Shown in pieces: positions 11,691-22,832 of a stretch of DNA of 64,000 bases (the stretch's first letter is position 1; each line of letters opens with the position of its first letter). Position numbers and translations under genes: made by a program. The notes under the pieces were generated by a model, which saw nothing but the letters and a program-made list of their open reading frames with translations, did no database searches and was not told the origin of the DNA. This stretch comes from Cristatella mucedo. Lineage: Eukaryota; Bryozoa; Phylactolaemata; Cristatellidae. The DNA is taken from positions 417,501 to 481,500 of the forward strand of contig WPIO01000004.1 in NCBI GenBank assembly GCA_009760855.2. The letters run 5' to 3'.

Positions 11691-13124
11691 AAACAAGCCG
11701 ACGGCACGTTGCTGCGACTTTGCTTTTATCATTTAGTCTCCAGCACCTCACACTGTCACATCCCTTCTAATTTCGGTTGCCTACATTTGCACTTGTATGG
11801 CAGCCATACTTTTTTAATTAAAAGACGATACGGCCAAGCAGTTAAGGACGAAGGGAGTGTCACAAAAAAACTTGAAAGCCTAACATTTACCTTGGCCAGA
11901 GTATTCCTTGTAAAATCCTCATAAAACCAGCTTGTCTCGTTCCACAATGACATTCAGCTAAATGACCAACTTAATGTTCACAGTCAAGTCTACATACTTT
12001 CAACTGCCTTATCTAGGAAAATAAATTCTGGATTGGCCTCATTGTAGCCGTTTACAGCTGGATAGAATTTTGGTAAAGCCACAACAACCGGTAAGAGAAC
12101 AAAGATATAGGCAAAAGAGTCGCAGTCAAAACTTTCGATAGGATCCAGACAGCAAAGGTTTCGGTAAAATACTCATGCAATAGTTTCGGTAGTCAATGAT
12201 GTGCCACATCTGACTCAAGCCCTATGCTGACGAGCTGCATGTAATGCAATGAAGCCAAGCTACCATAAGCAGCTGCTTTAGGTGAAGTGCATCAGGTATG
12301 CTTGTGGATGTCATGTAGTGATGCAAAGCTTAGGTCAATAAAAGCTGCAAATTGGCATGGCTGTAATTAATGGCTCATTTATCGGTTGAATGTGTGTTAT
12401 GGCCTCTCCAGGAAATTTAATTTGATTTGAATAATTTCTCAGCAGCACTAGCCATAGGTATCGGTTAGATTCCCAGAGTGTAAATCTCATGCTGATCTAC
12501 TGCTGCGCTTTGCTACTGACTTTGGATTTAATGTTATCGCTCAGCTACTGCTTTCTGCCTATTCTATGCTTGGCTACTCCTATACACCAATCAACATCCT
12601 ACTAGATACAGGAACGTAAGCAGACATTCGTGAGTACTGCTTGAAGTATGTAGACTCGGTGTTTTTATTCTTTTGCGTTTTTATTTGCCGTCACCCTTGC
12701 CTGCCACTTACACGAATACCTGTATATCACAAGACCAGGCTCCGACAATGCTCTCAAGTCAAGCAGGGTACTCCGTACTGGGTGTGAGCCTGCAATTTAA
12801 CATCCAACTTCAGCAAAATTAGTAGTTGGCTATAAAGTTATGCAAGCATCGTGAGTAAGGAGACAATAGATTACAAGTGCTGCCGATGCCCAGATGCTGT
12901 TAGCAGAGTTGCTACATAAAGCCAGGTAACGCAATCAAGTAGCATCTCTCAAAAGAGTATCTGGTCAAAATGGTCTGCCCTGCTGGCATTATTTGTTAAG
13001 CATATCTGCTCTGGAATGGTTCACGTTACATCCATCCCTTGTTGTTAAAATCTGCTTATTTCACCTAAATTTTGTGTTGTTGATATGTCAGCTGGGTTAA
13101 TGTCGTTCTTTCCTTAGGTTAGCC
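11691..13124. other. Upstream region of TRIM gene A
   Basis: Nearly identical to 36,296-37,728. Possible promoter elements are a tataaa at about 12,831 and, after it, a candidate donor (atc/gtgagtaag at 12,851). A polypyrimidine tract with acceptor (tctttccttag) ends at 13,116 just before the start codon, so a 5' UTR intron is possible. In unit B the donor reads gtgact and would not work as written. All of this is inference. Confidence 0.35.
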
Positions 13125-14220
13125 ATGGCACAAGAGCTTCAGGTGTCCCGACTAGCATCGATAAACAAAGACCTGTTATCTTGCATCGTCTGCAAAGAAA
13201 TTGCAGAGCAGCCACTGCTGCTTCGATGCCTGCACGGCTGCTGCAGTAGCTGTGCTGATCGTGCTGCCGTAGCAGAGGGCTCAAACAGCTTACGATGCCC
13301 TGCTTGCGACGTACTCAGCGACATCAGTTCAGCAAAGCATTACAATGGTTTCATCACTGAGTTGGTGAGACGTTTCTCAGCCCTGCAAGATGCTGACAAG
13401 TGCAGTGTCTGCAGAGAGGACGGCAGCCCGTACAAGCTAGCTGACGTATGGTGCATGCAGTGCCAGAGATCCTTGTGTGCAGCCTGCTTACCTGGCCATA
13501 ACCGATACAACAAGAGTCATGCGTCTATTTCGCTGGAACAGATCACGAGCTGGAACGAATTGTTGGAAGCAGCAGTGCAGCAGCAGTGCAGGCAGCACTC
13601 GAAGCCGCTGGATCTGCTATGCATCGACTGCAAGAAAGCAGCTTGCACCGACTGTGCCAGGCAGTGCGAGGCTTTGGGACACCCGGCACTACAGCATCTG
13701 AAAGGACCGAAAGCCAAAAGTCTCTTGAAAGACACGCGAGAGAGAATACGGCATCTGCGTGAGCGTTTGCTTAGCAAGTCTGAGCAGCTGCTGAAGCCCA
13801 GGAATCTGGTGAAGGGCATCCAATCTGCTCGTGCAGTTCATCTGGACGAGCTGAGAACCAAGAAAAAGTATGTACTGGATGCTGTGATCAAAAGCTTTGA
13901 TGATTCGGAGAGCAAGCTCAAACACTGCTATGAACAGCTCGAGAACCGTGCTGCTGCCCTGCAGAGCCTGGCCGAGCAACTGCACCAGTCACTGCAGCAT
14001 GCATCCGAATATGCCAGCAGCCTGACTGACTCGGCCGGTGACCCTGATGTATTGGACCAGCAGGTGGCCTTGCAGTCCCGTCTCGAGGTGCTGGTCAAGC
14101 AGATGGATGGATTCAGAGTGATACCGGATGCTAACGAGCTTGTGGAGCTGTGTGGCTCTCTGCCAGATGACTTAAATGAAGTGGTCTCCTCGTGGATGGG
14201 AACTCCGAAGCTGACCACAG
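13125..14220 (+). CDS. TRIM-like RING/B-box/coiled-coil protein A, exon 1
   Basis: Probable E3 ubiquitin ligase of the TRIM type. Start chosen at the ATG in agccATGGC. RING C3HC4: C20, C23, C35, H37, C40, C43, C58, C61. B-box 1: C93, C96, C110, C113, C118, C121, H125, H132. B-box 2: C155, H158, C166, C169, C174, C177, later Cys/His to H186. Coiled coil from about 195 to 330. After codon 365 the exon reaches a donor (ccacag/gtagct) in phase 1. Reading on without splicing would end at 14,255 (376 aa). Exons 14,331-14,399 and 18,085-19,013 complete a 697-aa model. Substrate unknown; in animals such proteins act in regulation or innate defence. Confidence 0.88.
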
Positions 14221-14330
14221 GTAGCTGCCCACGAAACAATGCAGTCTGCATGTGACATGGCTCAGCTTGCTGACATGCAAATCTTGCCAATGTTCTGCAA
14301 TTGCAGCCCTTGAGATTGTGTTTCTTGCAG

Positions 14331-14399
14331 ATTGCCTTGGTGGAATCCTTGCCGAAGTCATCGCCGTCAAGGGCGGTGCTGGAGGTGACGATGTTGCAG
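14331..14399 (+). CDS. TRIM-like protein A, exon 2 (69 nt)
   Basis: Preceded by tttcttgcag and followed by the consensus donor gtgagt. Phase 1 at both ends, so it can be skipped without frame loss. It codes for a short Gly/Ala-rich linker (CLGGILAEVIAVKG then GAGGDDVA). The same exon with the same length and phase occurs in gene B (38,935-39,003), where several third-base differences leave most residues unchanged. Confidence 0.7.
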
Positions 14400-14625
14400 G
14401 TGAGTTGACATCTTGATCCAACGTCATCATCATGCTGACCGAAACAATTGAAATGCCGAGCAAACAGTTTCGAAGGTCTGTAGTTATGAGAATTTCTTTT
14501 TGGATTGCTCGCCTGCAAAGCCTTTGCATAGTTGATGGACTGCTGCCATTCCCTTAGTGACTTTTTGCTTTTCGTAGCACATTCTTATGGTATTCAGCTT
14601 TCTCTATTTTCATCCATATGTGCAG

Positions 14626-14681
14626 GCAAGCTCACTGCAGATGGGATGACGATCGAATGCCCTTTACCTCTGCATGAATGA
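14626..14681 (+). CDS. TRIM-like protein A, possible alternative last exon
   Basis: After a pyrimidine-rich stretch and tgtgcag acceptor, a 56-nt phase-1 exon would encode 18 residues ending in TIECPLPLHE and a TGA. Gene B has the same arrangement (39,222-39,277), ending in TIECPLPVHE. Splicing exon 2 to this exon gives 406 aa with RING, B-boxes and coiled coil but no propeller. The conserved acceptor, phase and C-terminus support it; no transcript evidence is available. Confidence 0.4.
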
Positions 14682-16270
14682 AGCTCTCACTTTGTGCTGC
14701 TCCACGATGAAGCTAATTGATGCTGTCGGGTCGGTATACAGCTACAAGTTATTACTAAATTGGATGGTCGTTAGGTTATTGGAAAGGTGTTATTGACCTT
14801 TAATTGTTTACCTTTCATTTAAGCATACCTTGCGCTCGAAAATAGTAGGTCAATGTGCCACTGGTTGATCTTTGCAAGGACTTATAATGCCTGCCTTGAT
14901 TGAAACACCCATCAGTCATGTCTGTAGTACGACCTCAGCCAACATTTTGTTTAAGTTTTCCTGTTTCGATAGTAGTTCGATACTTGGGGTTGCCTTCGGA
15001 CAAAAATACCCAGACTGAGTAGTGCAGTCTTAAACGCAGTATATGGAGTCATGTAAGCTCGTTATCTCTTTGGATGTTACTGTGCTGCTCACATTCGACC
15101 TCTCCAGCAGCTGAGGGATTCGTAGCAACAAATCTATAGCAGCGTATTCCTATTTATAAAAAGCCACTAATTGCTATTCTGCTTATAAAAGTCTATTAGC
15201 AGAAGAAAAGAAAGATATGTGAACGTCGGATCTGTTGGATCGGATCTGTTGGATCTGGTTGTCAATGCCCCGACGATCAGGATTTCTGCTAGCCATCGCA
15301 TGTCAGTGCTTTTACTGACAGATGCTACTTTGTAGGAACGCTAAGCCATACAGCTAAGACAGTTATAAAGTAGACATTCAGATTAAAAATTTGGAATTAC
15401 AATGAAGATACATAGTCATTACCTGTTGCTAATTATGTGGCTAACAAGTGTTACCTATGAAGTGGTGCATAAAGAAAGAAGGAGTAATTTGTAAGGGCAG
15501 AGCGACCAAGGGCCGGTTAAATTAAAACTGAAATAGGAAAATTGAGTTTAAGCACGTTTAAGCTATCTCAGTTACCCCTGGCTTTACCGTACAGCGTTTT
15601 ACTGGCTGATTGTTGGCTATTGCTATTCCAGCAACCCGGTCTTGTTGTCTTTTGTTTCAATGAGCATGAGTGTACTGCAGCCAAATGCATATGTACTGCT
15701 CGAGTCGAGCTGTACTGCTTGGATTTTTGGTCCAGTTATAATGCTAAGCAATTGTGTTGCTACCGTTCCAGAAAAATTTAATTACATAGAGCAATATGTA
15801 CATCTCTTAGGGGCTATATGCACTTATGCCAACTGTGACAGCCGTCCGCACGACCTGTCGTTGGGCTGGGTAGCGCGACCGAGCAACAAGTCTGCTGGCT
15901 CCAACACCAAAACCTTTATTTCACGCAACGCCAGCCAAGCCCAGTCTACACACCAGCCGTCTGCCGGCGTCGAGGGATCCCTCCCTCCCCTCCCGTTGTA
16001 CTCCTCCGACAACCCTTATATTCCATGCGTGTTGTTTTTCACACTGTCGGGCCATTGTTCGTTCCGAACCCGCCCGACAGCTGGCAGCAGTTTGTGGTAG
16101 ATTGATGTCCCCACAGATGCCACCAATGCATGGATTTGGGCTGGACTGCAGAGTCATCGTCTGCCCATTCACTGTTCGTGAGCTTGTGGCTGCATTGGCA
16201 GTCTGAGAGAGAGCCATCGCGAGGTCTCCGCCCAGTGCTCACACGCTGCAAGCATCGTGTTGCTTCACAC

Positions 16271-16412
<142 letters not shown>

Positions 16413-17208
16413 TATTTGCTTAGTTAGTTTGTTATTTACGTGGTTGCTGTTACATGCAGAGCTGCACCAGTGGCGGCTGCTTAGGTTGCCGATCTGAAAG
16501 TGTATCTGTTGCTGCATCACACATCGGTCTGTGCTGATGGGGGATTAAAAGTGCAGCATGCAGCTCATCAGTAGCATGCTGCAGTGCTAGTAGATCGCCC
16601 AATGCTTGTGTTGCCTTTATCTGAGATTTGAACGGGAAGTAGTAAACCTGGAAATGAAGATAACCCAAACTGGCATGGCATCGGAAGTGATCATATAGTA
16701 TCGTTGTGGTCCCTGGAAATGTTAGTGGCTGTGCATTTAGACTGTGTCCATGCAAATATATTTTTAATTGTTAATAATTTTTCTGTAATTTAATTTTGAT
16801 TAATCCATGGAAATCTATTACAAATTAGAGTGGGACGAATTGAAGCAGATGTGTCAACTGGTATGCACAAACTGCGACTTTGTTTCAACCAGCAATCCAA
16901 TCATGGGCTCTGAATGGGAGTAGGGGGGAGGCAATGGAAGTACGCATGCACCTAAAGTCGGGGTTTCAATGAGTGTGTGCATACTGCTGCCGTATGCATT
17001 TGCAGTGCTTAGATTCTTATGAAGTTATAATGCGAAGCAGTTGCTTTGCAGCCTTTCCAGAAAAAAATTAGTTGCACTTAAATATATCAATATCTCATTC
17101 ATTTATGGTAGTATTTACCAGTGTTTACTTAATTGCTATTAGATGCAAAGCTGCAACTGTGGCTCGTCCGTAGTAGATTTGGAAATGAAGATAACCCAAG
17201 GTGCCATA

Positions 17209-17213
<5 letters not shown>

Positions 17214-17284
<71 letters not shown>
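17214..17284. repeat. (GA)n microsatellite
   Basis: Uninterrupted GA run of about 70 bases in the intron. The matching place in gene B (41,468-41,498) has only a short interrupted GA run, so it expanded in A or shrank in B. Confidence 0.95.
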
Positions 17285-17285
<1 letters not shown>

Positions 17286-18084
17286 ATAAAAGCTTGGTTC
17301 GGTTCCCTGGAAATGTCTGTAGCTGCGAACTTGGTCTGTGTCCGTGTAAATCTCCATTGCTATGTTGAGTAAAGACCACCATATATTGATGGTGCACCAG
17401 TGCAAAGTGCATGGGATGAGACCATCGATTGGCTGCGTGGCTTACAGAGGACCAGGGAAGTTGACTCAGGCTATAGCTCTCACCGTTTCCTGCTGTTGTT
17501 ATTCAGGTTAGCATGCATAAGTGAGTATAGTTGGGGCAGAAATTAAAAGGCTACAAATAAGACAAAACTTCTTGCAACAGTACATTCAAGTGGTGCAACC
17601 TAATGATGTACATCATTTTATTCTATGAGCATGATACAGCATAATACAATGATGAACTGACTTACTTGAGCAGCATTGTGCATTAAGGACCTACAATTAT
17701 AAATTGCTTCATCAAAGTAGACATGAACAAAGTGAAGCAGATGTGTCAACTGGTACGCGCAACATCAGTGACTTTGTTTCAACCAGCAATGAGTGGTTTT
17801 TCTCCGATGACTCGACGTAGAAGCAGTCGCTCACTCTTGCTTGCCATGGATAGCATTGCGAAATGTACAGGAAGTATTCATTTATTCTTTTAGTCATTAA
17901 AGAAATTCTTTGTCATTAAAGAGCTTATTCTGTGGCTAGCTCTCTGCTGCTCTCTGCTGCACAGCTGCTGCTGCTGCTCACTCAATGCAGCGTTCATTCT
18001 TTTAGTCATTAAAGAACTGCTTAATTATTCATGCTAGAGCTCTGCGACTCTCTGCACAGCTGCAGCTGCCTGTATTTAATGCAG

Positions 18085-19013
18085 CGTTTGTTGTAGCAGA
18101 GCAGCAGCCAGTGCTGCACTTCGGCCCTGCCTCCAGCAGCTTTCAGACGCCTGTCGAGTGCTGCGACCTGTCTGTCACGTCAGAGGGGCATCTGCTGCTG
18201 GCTGCCTGGCAGCACGGTCTGAAGGAATACAGCCAGAGCGGCAGGGAGCTGAGCGTCTGGAAGCCTGCGAAGCAGAGCAACGGACAGAACTCGGTCGCTG
18301 CAGTGCAGTCTCTGCAGGACGGACGAGCTGTTGTAGGCGTGTACTACTCACAGTTAATCCTGCTGCTCAGACGCAGCTCTGCTGCTGCTGCTGCAGGGGA
18401 TTCACAGTGGCTTGTGGACAAGCGTGTCACTCAGCTGCAGTCACCTCCCTGCAATATGTCTGTGGTTGGTGACTTGCTTGCAGTGACTGAGGCTAGACTC
18501 AATGACCAGCAGCGGTGGTGGCCTGGACCAGGGCTTCAGCTGCTGCATCTGAGCACGGGGCGGCGGCTGTACGGCCGGAAGTATGATTATGACATACGCA
18601 GTGTGGCTCTCAATGCTGCTGCTCTGGTCACTACGAGCAGAGACAAGGTGAAGCTGGACGACGGCAGAGAGCTGTGGGTGGTAGAAAGCTACAGTCACCA
18701 AGGTGACAGAATGTGGAGGCACGAACTGAGCAGTAAGGAAGCAGTGCATGGCGTCTGTGCTGCAGGTGGCCTCGTGTACGTGGCTGTGATAGGGAGGGGA
18801 GACAGGAGGAGAAGGGACTGTGTGAGGACGCTCAGTGCAGACAGTGGAGAGGTGCTGCAGAATGTCCTCTCCTACAGCATCCATAGACTGCAGTGGCCAG
18901 CGCGTCTGTCACTGGGCAGAGGACAGAGGACCGTGCTAGCAGTACTCGGCCAAGACAAAGCCAGCGAGCTGAAGAATGTGACCGTGTACCCTGCAGCAGC
19001 AGGCAGCAGCTGA
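18085..19013 (+). CDS. TRIM-like protein A, last exon, probable beta-propeller domain
   Basis: Acceptor ttaatgcag at 18,084, phase 1, which joins exactly to exon 2 (or exon 1). It encodes about 309 residues to the TGA at 19,011. The sequence has repeated short strands such as LSVTSEGHLLLAAWQHGLKEYS, typical of NHL/WD40-like propeller blades, and later LLAVTEARLN, VALNAAALVTTS and GLVYVAVIGRGD. I cannot assign the blades to one named family. TRIM proteins use such C-terminal domains for target or RNA binding. A poly-Ala/Gly stretch (SSAAAAAGD) varies in length from gene B. The three exons together are a multiple of three, which supports the model. Confidence 0.75.
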
Positions 19014-20900
19014 GAGCGGACGATGCTACCGCATGTCACTCTGCTTCGCTTGACTGTCACCTGCTGCACGCACCTTTTCATTTGATTTGTAGCCTATATA
19101 AAAGAACCCATGAAATCAACTATAATCTAACTAACTAACTATCTCTTGAATTACCTGCTGCATCGAGTGTGCAGCTCTAATCAGGCCGACGGCAATAACC
19201 TGCACTGACTTTGCAATAACCTGCACCAAGCTGTCACCTTCGCTTCGGTGGACTGAATAACATGAAGATTAGAATGTTAAGACGTCACACGGTGCATGGG
19301 GTAAGTAGTCCGAGAGGAGTAATAACAAATAAACATGCTCAAACAATGATGTCAAACCTGCCTAAAAATTCTAATGCAAAAAAGTCTAAAAATCTCAAAG
19401 TCAAAAACCAAATTGGAATACTCGAATATCACGAAGAAGTTAGAGAAGAAGTTAGGACACTGCATAGAGTAAGTAGTCCGAAGCACTAGGAGTAAATAGA
19501 AATGGATAAAAAACGGATACAAATCCACGGCTCCAACAATGGTGTCAAACCGCACAAATTTGGTCAAAAATGCACATTTTGGTAAACAACGCACGAATCG
19601 AACCTTCAAACGATGCAATGACGCCTCCGTCCAGCCCACACTGACGCAGCGGTGGCTCAAAACCTCAGGGTCAGAGCTGCGGCAAAGAACTTGCGAGTAC
19701 TTCAAATGACTCAGACTTTCAAACATGCTGGCCACATCAGCTACTGGTATTGGGCGCCCTTTATTTAACTCTTGAGTGCTCATACCTTTTCATTTCCCCT
19801 AAAATGTATAATAAACATTACATGAACCGATTAATCTCTTCAATTCTCTCCTGTTATTAACATGAGCATCGATAGTCAGGCCGGGGAGACGCTGCTCTGA
19901 CGTGACAGACTGACACGCTGAGAGCGACCACCCAACGAGCTGGCTGGCTACTCCTTACCAACTACTGGTATTTTGAGATCTTCATTATTGTAGTTCGCTG
20001 TCTGGTAAATGCATTCGAGGAGCGACAGAGGAAATTACTTCAGATGCTTCGTTTATGTCAAACCTTTCGTGACGCCCCATCCGGTTCGTCATCACCTTTT
20101 TCGTCTTTTTTTCAGTTTCTAATTCCGTCTCATTAGCGAACTTACTACCATTTTTTGTCCTCTAGACAAAATTGCTCTCCTCTGAGTTTTTTCTATGCCA
20201 GCGGAAAAGCTACTTTAGCGCTTACCAGTCCTCTCACGTGCTACTTCTGCGTTTTTCTGTAATCTTTAAATGACGACGATATCCAATACAGACAGAAAGA
20301 GTAGTAATAAAGTAATAACATAAGCTTACCGTAAAATCGCAGCAAGAAACACGCAAAAGCACGAGGTCACTCTGAACGCGTCTTATCTCTAGCAAGTCTC
20401 GCAAGCACGAGTGAGTCTTCAGTACCCGAAATGCACGGCTGTCAGACGTCGTTTCCTCTCTGCTTTTGGCGGCGTTATCAATCCTACTGACCGCGCGCGC
20501 ATTTTGAATGCTTTCTTGCATATATTTTTATTCTAATTTCCATGAACGCGACCGAGTTTGTATCTCAAATTTTTGTCAGTAGAACTCGAAGTAAGTCGGG
20601 GCTAACTGTGCACTAAGGTACCATGACTTGATAGTTTATTCGTTCAGTGACGCAGCACGTAACTCAAATTATTCACATGTCAAATCAATTTTCATTTTGA
20701 AATGCAATTAATTCTGTTTTGGACCCCAAAACGCTACAATTTTGGTCATATATTTTTAGATTACAAGATATACTTATAAATATAAAAATACTGCATGACA
20801 ATACGAGGCAATAGAATGCACTGCAGTATAGTGCTTTTATAATGTATAGTGTTCAATTTGTATCTAAGATATCAGCAGGCTTGGGGTTGCTGACGAGTGG
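19014..20900. other. Downstream flank of TRIM gene A
   Basis: Non-coding. Blocks match unit B discontinuously: 19,530-19,790 with 44,430-44,710, then 19,800-20,900 with 48,365-49,898. Unit B was split by a long L2 and by a family II L2 insertion. No protein frame is conserved between the two. Confidence 0.5.
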
Positions 20901-20985
20901 AGAATAATTATAATGATAATGCATTTGATATAGCGCCCTCAGAGAACTCAATCTCATTATAAGCACTTTCCATTAGCTGCAAAGG
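20901..20985 (-). mobile_element. L2 family I tail-only fragment
   Basis: Degenerate (ATA)n plus antisense hairpin tail (gatatagcgccctcagagaactcaat). Shared with unit B at 49,899-49,977, so it is older than the duplication. Confidence 0.7.
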
Positions 20986-21500
20986 AAGCAGCACAGCTCC
21001 TTTAGCCAACGAGATGGCGTCGGATACCCAAAGCAAAGCCGCTGAAACTCCCTTCGCTTCGTTGGTGGAATGCTGAGGTCCGCAAGGCAAGCTCCACTGT
21101 CCGGCCACTAGCTTCCGAGAGCCGCGACCACGAAGGGCCTCAACCTGTACGTACAGGAATACGACTTCCGGGGAGGACCCTTCGTAGCCTAGCCCAGCGG
21201 GTGAGCCCGGCACACGATCGGGCAAGGACTCTATTCCACCACTTGCGTGGTCAAGTGCTCGAATCCTACCTACAGTCTCTTTCTCTTTTTGACTTAGTCA
21301 TACGCGAGGCGTTCGCCGAGTTTTGGCGGCATGGATCTCCCAGGCTCCTCCAGTCTTTTCCTGTCCTAAAGCTTGTTGTGTGCGACATTTCTGCAGCGTT
21401 CCCCGCGCTAAAGAGCGGCCTCGGGCGACTCCTAGCTTGGTGTGGACCGTTACTTGATTTCTCCGCAATACCTTCGGGTATTCCGCTGCTATCTTCGCTG
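20986..21500. other. GC-rich repeat block of unknown type
   Basis: Closely matches 49,978-50,386 up to about 21,385, then diverges. Short frames in both copies share words (ANEMASDTQSKAAET, LLLSLFDL-like stretches), which suggests old coding DNA, perhaps from a mobile element, but I do not recognise a family. Confidence 0.35.
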
Positions 21501-22063
21501 TGACTATTTATGAGCTGCCCTCGGATATGCTACACAAAACAGGACCTGTTTAGCATAAGATGCGATGTCCCCATTAGTCGATACCTACCGGCGGGCCTTC
21601 TCCGGCGGGTCAGTGAGAACCTACCTGCATCCTGCGCTCGCCCCATCAACAGCTCGGCTATCAAACCTACGACTCGTAAGTTTAAAGCGCTAAATAGTAC
21701 TTGTTGCGGTAGTAGCCCACCCGATGTAGCCCAGCACGTTGTGAAACATCGTCCCACGGCCATTACCTAGGTCCAATTCAAATTCGAAGAGCCAGCGTCT
21801 GCCGGGCCGGACGCAAACGGTAGAGAATACAAGCCACTTCATCGCCGTCGCCCAGTTGTTGGACAGCCTCTTAAATTCCGCCTACTAAATGTCCGCTCGC
21901 TAAAAACCAAGGGGTTACTTATCCGCGATCAGGTGGTCCAGGAGAAGCTAGATGCATTCTAGATTATTCTGCTTACCAAAACCTGGATGACGCCTTGTTC
22001 CAGTAGCTGTATTTCCGAGACCACCCCACCCGGGTTCTCATTCTATCAGTCCATGCGTTCTAA
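21501..22063 (+). mobile_element. 5' part of an L2-type element (start of endonuclease), truncated
   Basis: Decayed frames resemble the start of an L2 ORF2: RICYTKQDLFSIRCDVP, YLPAGLLRRVSENLPAS, then the first beta strand of an APE endonuclease (FRLLNVRSLKTKGLLIRDQ) and a damaged LTKTWM where LTETWL is usual. It stops abruptly at about 22,063 after FSFYQSMRS, where AT-rich foreign-looking DNA begins. No 3' half follows on the other side of that island. Confidence 0.65.
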
Positions 22064-22832
22064 AAAAACACTGATGAAAATCATCAAGCAGACATTTTGT
22101 ATATACCAAATGATTCTGGATACAAATATGCTTTGAGTGTTGTTGATGTTGCTAGTAGATATAAAGATTCGACTACTTAAAACAAAGTCTTCTAAAGAAG
22201 TAACACAAACAATAATAGACATTTATAGTAAAGGACCTTTTGAATGGCCAAAGAAGATAACAGTAGATCCAGGATCAGAGTTTAAAGGAGAGTTTTCTAA
22301 AGAAATGAAAAGACATAAAACAAGTGTTATAGAAGCTACTAGTAAAAAGAGTGTTGCATTAGTTTAAAGAATGAATAAAACAGTAGCAGAGAGAGCATTT
22401 ATTGCACAATATGAAAAAGAAGTAGAAAGTATTAATAAAGGAGATTATACTTGAAATAAAGAGTGGATTGATAATTTACCAAAGATTATTGAATATATAA
22501 ATAGTAGCATTACAAGTACAACTGGTGAAGAACCTTCTAAAGCAATAAAAGAAATAGTAAGGCTAAAAAACCAAAATACGATGTAAAAGTCGGAGAACAA
22601 GAAAAATTGCTAGAACTAGGAACAACTTTTAGATAGTTATGAGAACCAGGTGAAGGAGAAGATGAAAAAAGGAAGAAGAGCTACAGATCCGATATGGAGT
22701 TTGACTAAATCGTTGGAATAATGGTATCGTTGGAATAATGGTATCGCAAGAACAACCAGTTCGTTTTTTTGTAAATGACGTAAAGAGAAGTTTAGTTAAA
22801 GAGGAGTTGCTAGTGATAAGGATTTAGATTCA
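22064..22832 (+). pseudogene. Polinton/Maverick-type integrase, decayed
   Basis: Three-frame remnant of a retroviral-type (rve) integrase as carried by Polintons. Seen in order: HQADILYIP and ALSVVDVASRYK (first catalytic Asp region), a one-base frameshift near 22,180, then ITVDPGSEFKG (second Asp region), KTVAERAFIAQYE (carrying the third acidic residue), the KEWIDNLPKIIEYIN helix and the C-terminal stretch ATDPIWSLT, ending in VKRSLVKEELLV. In-frame stops: TAA before RMNKTV, TGA after GDYT, TAG and TGA before EPGEGED. A further frameshift lies near 22,560. An 18-bp direct duplication lies at about 22,708-22,745. Much more AT-rich than its neighbours. Not functional as read. Confidence 0.75.

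Noticed and set aside
12735-12795. 5S rRNA-like words (tcaagcagggt ... gtactgggtg) upstream of TRIM A, also in B
   Set aside because: Only about a dozen bases resemble the 5S internal control region; the rest does not align, so neither a 5S gene nor a 5S-derived SINE is supported.
19262-19783. Frames of 75 (+) and 143 (-) codons downstream of TRIM A
   Set aside because: Frames are not kept in unit B's matching sequence (44.4-44.7 kb) and show no domain.
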